This document shows, in pieces, positions 62,061 through 64,000 of a DNA stretch of 64,000 bases. The translations under genes and the position numbers were made by a program. The DNA is taken from assembly GCA_004297985.1 (NCBI GenBank), contig SCRA01000086.1, positions 1 through 64,000 on the forward strand, given 5' to 3'. The notes below the pieces were generated by a model. That model did not search any database. It saw nothing but the letters and a program-made list of their open reading frames with translations, and was not told the origin of the DNA. Each line of letters begins with the position of its first letter. The stretch's first letter is position 1. The stretch is from a bacterium. Lineage in GTDB: Bacteria > Vulcanimicrobiota > Vulcanimicrobiia > Vulcanimicrobiales > SCRA01.

Positions 62061-63353
62061 ATGAAACAGTTGGACGAGCTCTACGGTGCCGCCTCGCCTC
62101 AGGCCCTGTACGACGAGACGGTCGCCAATTACCGGGACTTCGTGAACCCGCCGCTGGCGCGCGTGATGAAGCTCTCGGGCTCGGCGATCGAGGTGCGTGC
62201 CTCAGGCACCACGATCTACGATCAGCACGGCAAGGCGTACCTCGACTTCGCGGGGGGTTATGGCGTCTTCACGCTGGGCCACTCGCATCCCAAGGTCGTC
62301 GAGGCGGTGCGCCGCCAGTTGGAGCTCATCTCGCTCTCCGGCAAAGTCTTCTTCAATCCGTTGCTGGGGCGCGTCGCCAAACGTCTCGCGGAGCTGGCTC
62401 CCGGCGATCTGCGCATCTCGTTCTTCGCCAACAGCGGCACGGAGGCGGTGGAAGGGGCGCTCAAGCTGGCCAAGGCGGCGACGCACCGCCACAAGATCGT
62501 CTCGACGACCAACGCCTATCACGGCAAGACGCTGGGCTCGCTGACGGCCACGGGGCGCGAGTACTTCCGTAAGGAGTACCAGCCGCTGATGCCCGATTTC
62601 GAGCACATTCCGTATGGGGACGCGGAGGCGCTCGACCGTGCGCTCCCGGACGCCGCGGCCTTCATCGTGGAGCCCGTGCAGGGCGAAGGCGGCGTCAACG
62701 TGCCGCCGCCGGGCTACCTCACGCGCGTCCGCGAAATTTGTGACAGGCACGGCGCGCTGCTCATCGCCGACGAAGTGCAGACGGGGCTGGGCCGTTGCGG
62801 CTTCCGCTTCGCCGTCGACGAGGAAGGCGTGGTGCCCGACATCATGACGCTGGCCAAGGGGCTCTCCGGCGGCGTGATCCCCGTGGGCGCGTACCTTGCG
62901 CGCCCCGCTTGCTGGAACGCCGCGTACGCCAAGCAGCCGCTGATGCATACGTCCACGTTCGGCGGCGGCGAGCTGGCCTGCGCGGCGGCGCTGGCCGCGC
63001 TCGAGGTGATGGAGGAGGAGCATCTGGTGGAGAACGCGCGTGAGCGCGGGCGCCAGTTGATCGAGGGCGCGCGCGCCGTGGCCGCCGCCTATCCCGAGGT
63101 GGTGCACGACGTGCGCGGTAAGGGTTTGTTGGTGGGCGTGGAGCTGACGCACGAGGGCTACGGCGGCACGATTATCCCCGAGATGCTGCACGAAGGCGTT
63201 ACGGCGGCGTGGACACTCAATATGCAGCGCGTGATCCGCTTGGAGCCGCCGCTGGTGGTGACGGAGGCGGAAGTTGAGCGCGCGCTCGCCGCGCTGCGCA
63301 AAGGGGTGGCGCAGGCCAGGGAGAAACTCGGGGTCCTGTCATGCCCTACGTAG
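62061..63353 (+). CDS. Class III PLP-dependent aminotransferase
   Basis: 430 aa from ATG 62061. Motifs are DFAGGYGVFTLGHSHPKVVEAV, FANSGTEAVEGALKLAKAAT, YHGKTLGSLTATGR, VEPVQGEGGVNVPPPGYL, LLIADEVQTGLGRCG (PLP-ring Asp) and TLAKGLSGGVIPVGAYLA (Schiff-base Lys). The best resemblance is to putrescine/omega-amino-acid aminotransferases. A role with the kamDE lysine pathway is tempting but it is 50 kb away. The stop overlaps the SRPBCC gene by 13 nt. Confidence 0.9.
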   Translation: MKQLDELYGAASPQALYDETVANYRDFVNPPLARVMKLSGSAIEVRASGTTIYDQHGKAYLDFAGGYGVFTLGHSHPKVVEAVRRQLELISLSGKVFFNPLLGRVAKRLAELAPGDLRISFFANSGTEAVEGALKLAKAATHRHKIVSTTNAYHGKTLGSLTATGREYFRKEYQPLMPDFEHIPYGDAEALDRALPDAAAFIVEPVQGEGGVNVPPPGYLTRVREICDRHGALLIADEVQTGLGRCGFRFAVDEEGVVPDIMTLAKGLSGGVIPVGAYLARPACWNAAYAKQPLMHTSTFGGGELACAAALAALEVMEEEHLVENARERGRQLIEGARAVAAAYPEVVHDVRGKGLLVGVELTHEGYGGTIIPEMLHEGVTAAWTLNMQRVIRLEPPLVVTEAEVERALAALRKGVAQAREKLGVLSCPT

Positions 63354-63802
63354 AGTCCTCGATTACCATCAAGGCACCGGCTCGCCACGTCTACGACATC
63401 GCCAAGGAGCAGGAGCGCTTTCCGGAGTTCATGCCCGACGTCGAGTCGATCGCGGTGGTAGAGCGCCATCCCGGCCGCATGCTCACCAAATGGAAGACCT
63501 TGGTCGAAGGGGCGCCAATCGAGTGGCTCGAGGAAGACGTCTTCCACGACGACGCGTGCCGCATCGACTACAAGCTGCTCGAGGGCGATCTCGACAAGTT
63601 CGAGGGTGCCTGGACGTTCAGCGAAGATGGCGGCGGAGAGACGCTGGTGACGCTGGGCGTCGACTACGACTTCGGTGTTCCCACGCTTGCCGAGCTGATC
63701 GGCCCCACGCTGCAGAAGAAAGTCGAGGAGAACTCGGCGATGATGCTCGCGGCGATCAAGCGTGAGGCCGAGGCTACGGTCGCTGAGAAAACGACGGGCT
63801 GA
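63341..63802 (+). CDS. SRPBCC-family (polyketide cyclase/COQ10-like) protein
   Basis: 153 aa. The N-terminus MPYVESSITIKAPARHVYDIAKEQERFPEFMPDVESI is the typical START/Bet v1-like opening (A-P-x-x-V-[YF]-D...FPEFMP). It forms a hydrophobic ligand pocket; relatives bind quinones, polyketides or lipids. Overlap with the aminotransferase gene implies cotranslation. The C-terminal helix KKVEENSAMMLAAIKREAEA is intact. Ligand unknown. Confidence 0.85.
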   Translation: MPYVESSITIKAPARHVYDIAKEQERFPEFMPDVESIAVVERHPGRMLTKWKTLVEGAPIEWLEEDVFHDDACRIDYKLLEGDLDKFEGAWTFSEDGGGETLVTLGVDYDFGVPTLAELIGPTLQKKVEENSAMMLAAIKREAEATVAEKTTG

Positions 63803-63818
63803 TCGTCGGCCGCGGCGA

Positions 63819-64000
63819 TCAACGACATCCATTGATCTCCCCAAAGGCGTGATCTCCGGCTAACGTGTCGCCGGCGAGGTAGAGAAGCCGCGCCACCGAG
63901 AGGCGCCAGGGAACCGATGCGCGGCCGACTTCCGCACGTCCGGAGTCTGCCAGCTCGCCTGCCAGGTGTTCCTGGTGGACAGCTTGCCGTATGCTCTCTT
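63819..64000 (-). CDS. Partial CDS, C-terminal ~60 residues of an unrecognised protein
   Basis: The minus-strand frame enters from the right window edge and ends TGA at 63819-63821. It reads ...ESIRQAVHQEHLAGELADS, VPWRLSVARLLYLAGDTLAG, DHAFGEINGCR. It is coding-like (mostly G/C third positions, hydrophobic helix) and convergent with the SRPBCC gene, 16 bp apart. It is missing from the ORF track because it has no start in the window. I do not recognise the family. Confidence 0.55.
   Translation of the reverse strand, partial: ESIRQAVHQEHLAGELADSGRAEVGRASVPWRLSVARLLYLAGDTLAGDHAFGEINGCR

Noticed and set aside
62061-63353. Assigning the aminotransferase as part of the kamDE lysine route
   Set aside because: It is 50 kb away and shows only general omega-aminotransferase motifs.

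Overview
The window is a GC-rich, densely packed chromosomal segment from a diderm (outer-membrane) bacterium. It holds four TonB-receptor-like outer-membrane beta-barrels with carboxypeptidase-regulatory-like N-termini and an RND-MFP-OMF efflux operon. It also has an SOS operator of the Gram-positive/Terrabacteria type (CGAAC-N4-GTTYG) in front of lexA, with a divergent LysM gene laid out like Bacillus yneA-lexA. Lysine 5,6-aminomutase, nickel-pincer (lar) genes and tandem PilZ/FHA genes add to the picture. My best guess is an uncultivated Terrabacteria-side diderm such as Ca. Eremiobacterota (WPS-2). This is an inference from gene content, not from a marker gene.

Layout. 0-0.4 kb: a small accessory cassette (49-aa basic protein plus a DUF6932-like gene cut by the window edge) behind a consensus promoter. 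0.5-3.9 kb: a TonB-receptor-like gene with an unusual C-terminal pair of repeated domains. 4-5.1 kb: a coiled-coil protein and a TacA/TacT-type toxin-antitoxin pair. 5.1-7.1 kb: ECF sigma, zinc anti-sigma and membrane protein operon. 7.2-20 kb: lar genes (larB, then larC-larE 10 kb later) around a flippase, lysine 5,6-aminomutase (kamDE) with a thioesterase, and nucleotide-sugar genes (rfbC, rfbD, glf, gmd, rmd). 20.0-20.5 kb: a gene-free stretch with its own promoter and at least eight hairpins, a candidate structured RNA. 20.5-25.3 kb: thiolase, acyl-CoA dehydrogenase, sucC, sucD. 25.3-26.2 kb: RES/Xre toxin-antitoxin pair. 26.4-41 kb: two tandem paralogous HTH regulators followed by three closely related TonB-receptor-like genes. 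41-42.2 kb: LysM gene and lexA with two SOS boxes. 42.2-45.4 kb: C26 peptidase, an orphan PTS EIIC and a PLP lyase. 45.4-49 kb: PilZ, FHA, panC, coaBC, coaX. 49-56.5 kb: histidine kinase facing a response regulator that sits in the RND efflux operon. 56.6-58.7 kb: dusB, then a winged-helix/nucleotidyltransferase cassette bounded by a second, diverged copy of the dusB 3' end. 58.7-64 kb: small protein, OsmC, sodium:solute symporter, GNAT, class III aminotransferase, SRPBCC protein, and the end of an unrecognised gene.

How it works together. Many adjacent genes overlap by 4 nt (ATGA, GTGA or TTGA), so operon calls are strong. Three CoA-biosynthesis steps form one operon. The thiolase/ACAD/sucCD run serves acyl-CoA and succinyl-CoA metabolism. 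kamDE needs B12 and PLP, but the rest of the lysine fermentation pathway is not in the window. The lar genes can make the nickel-pincer cofactor, but no LarA racemase is present here. Three to four defence or addiction-type cassettes (tacAT-like, RES/Xre, wHTH-nucleotidyltransferase, DUF6932) are scattered between housekeeping genes.

Limits. No alignments or searches were run. Family names rest on motifs I can see. Start codons were chosen from Shine-Dalgarno-like sequences, overlaps and family lengths.
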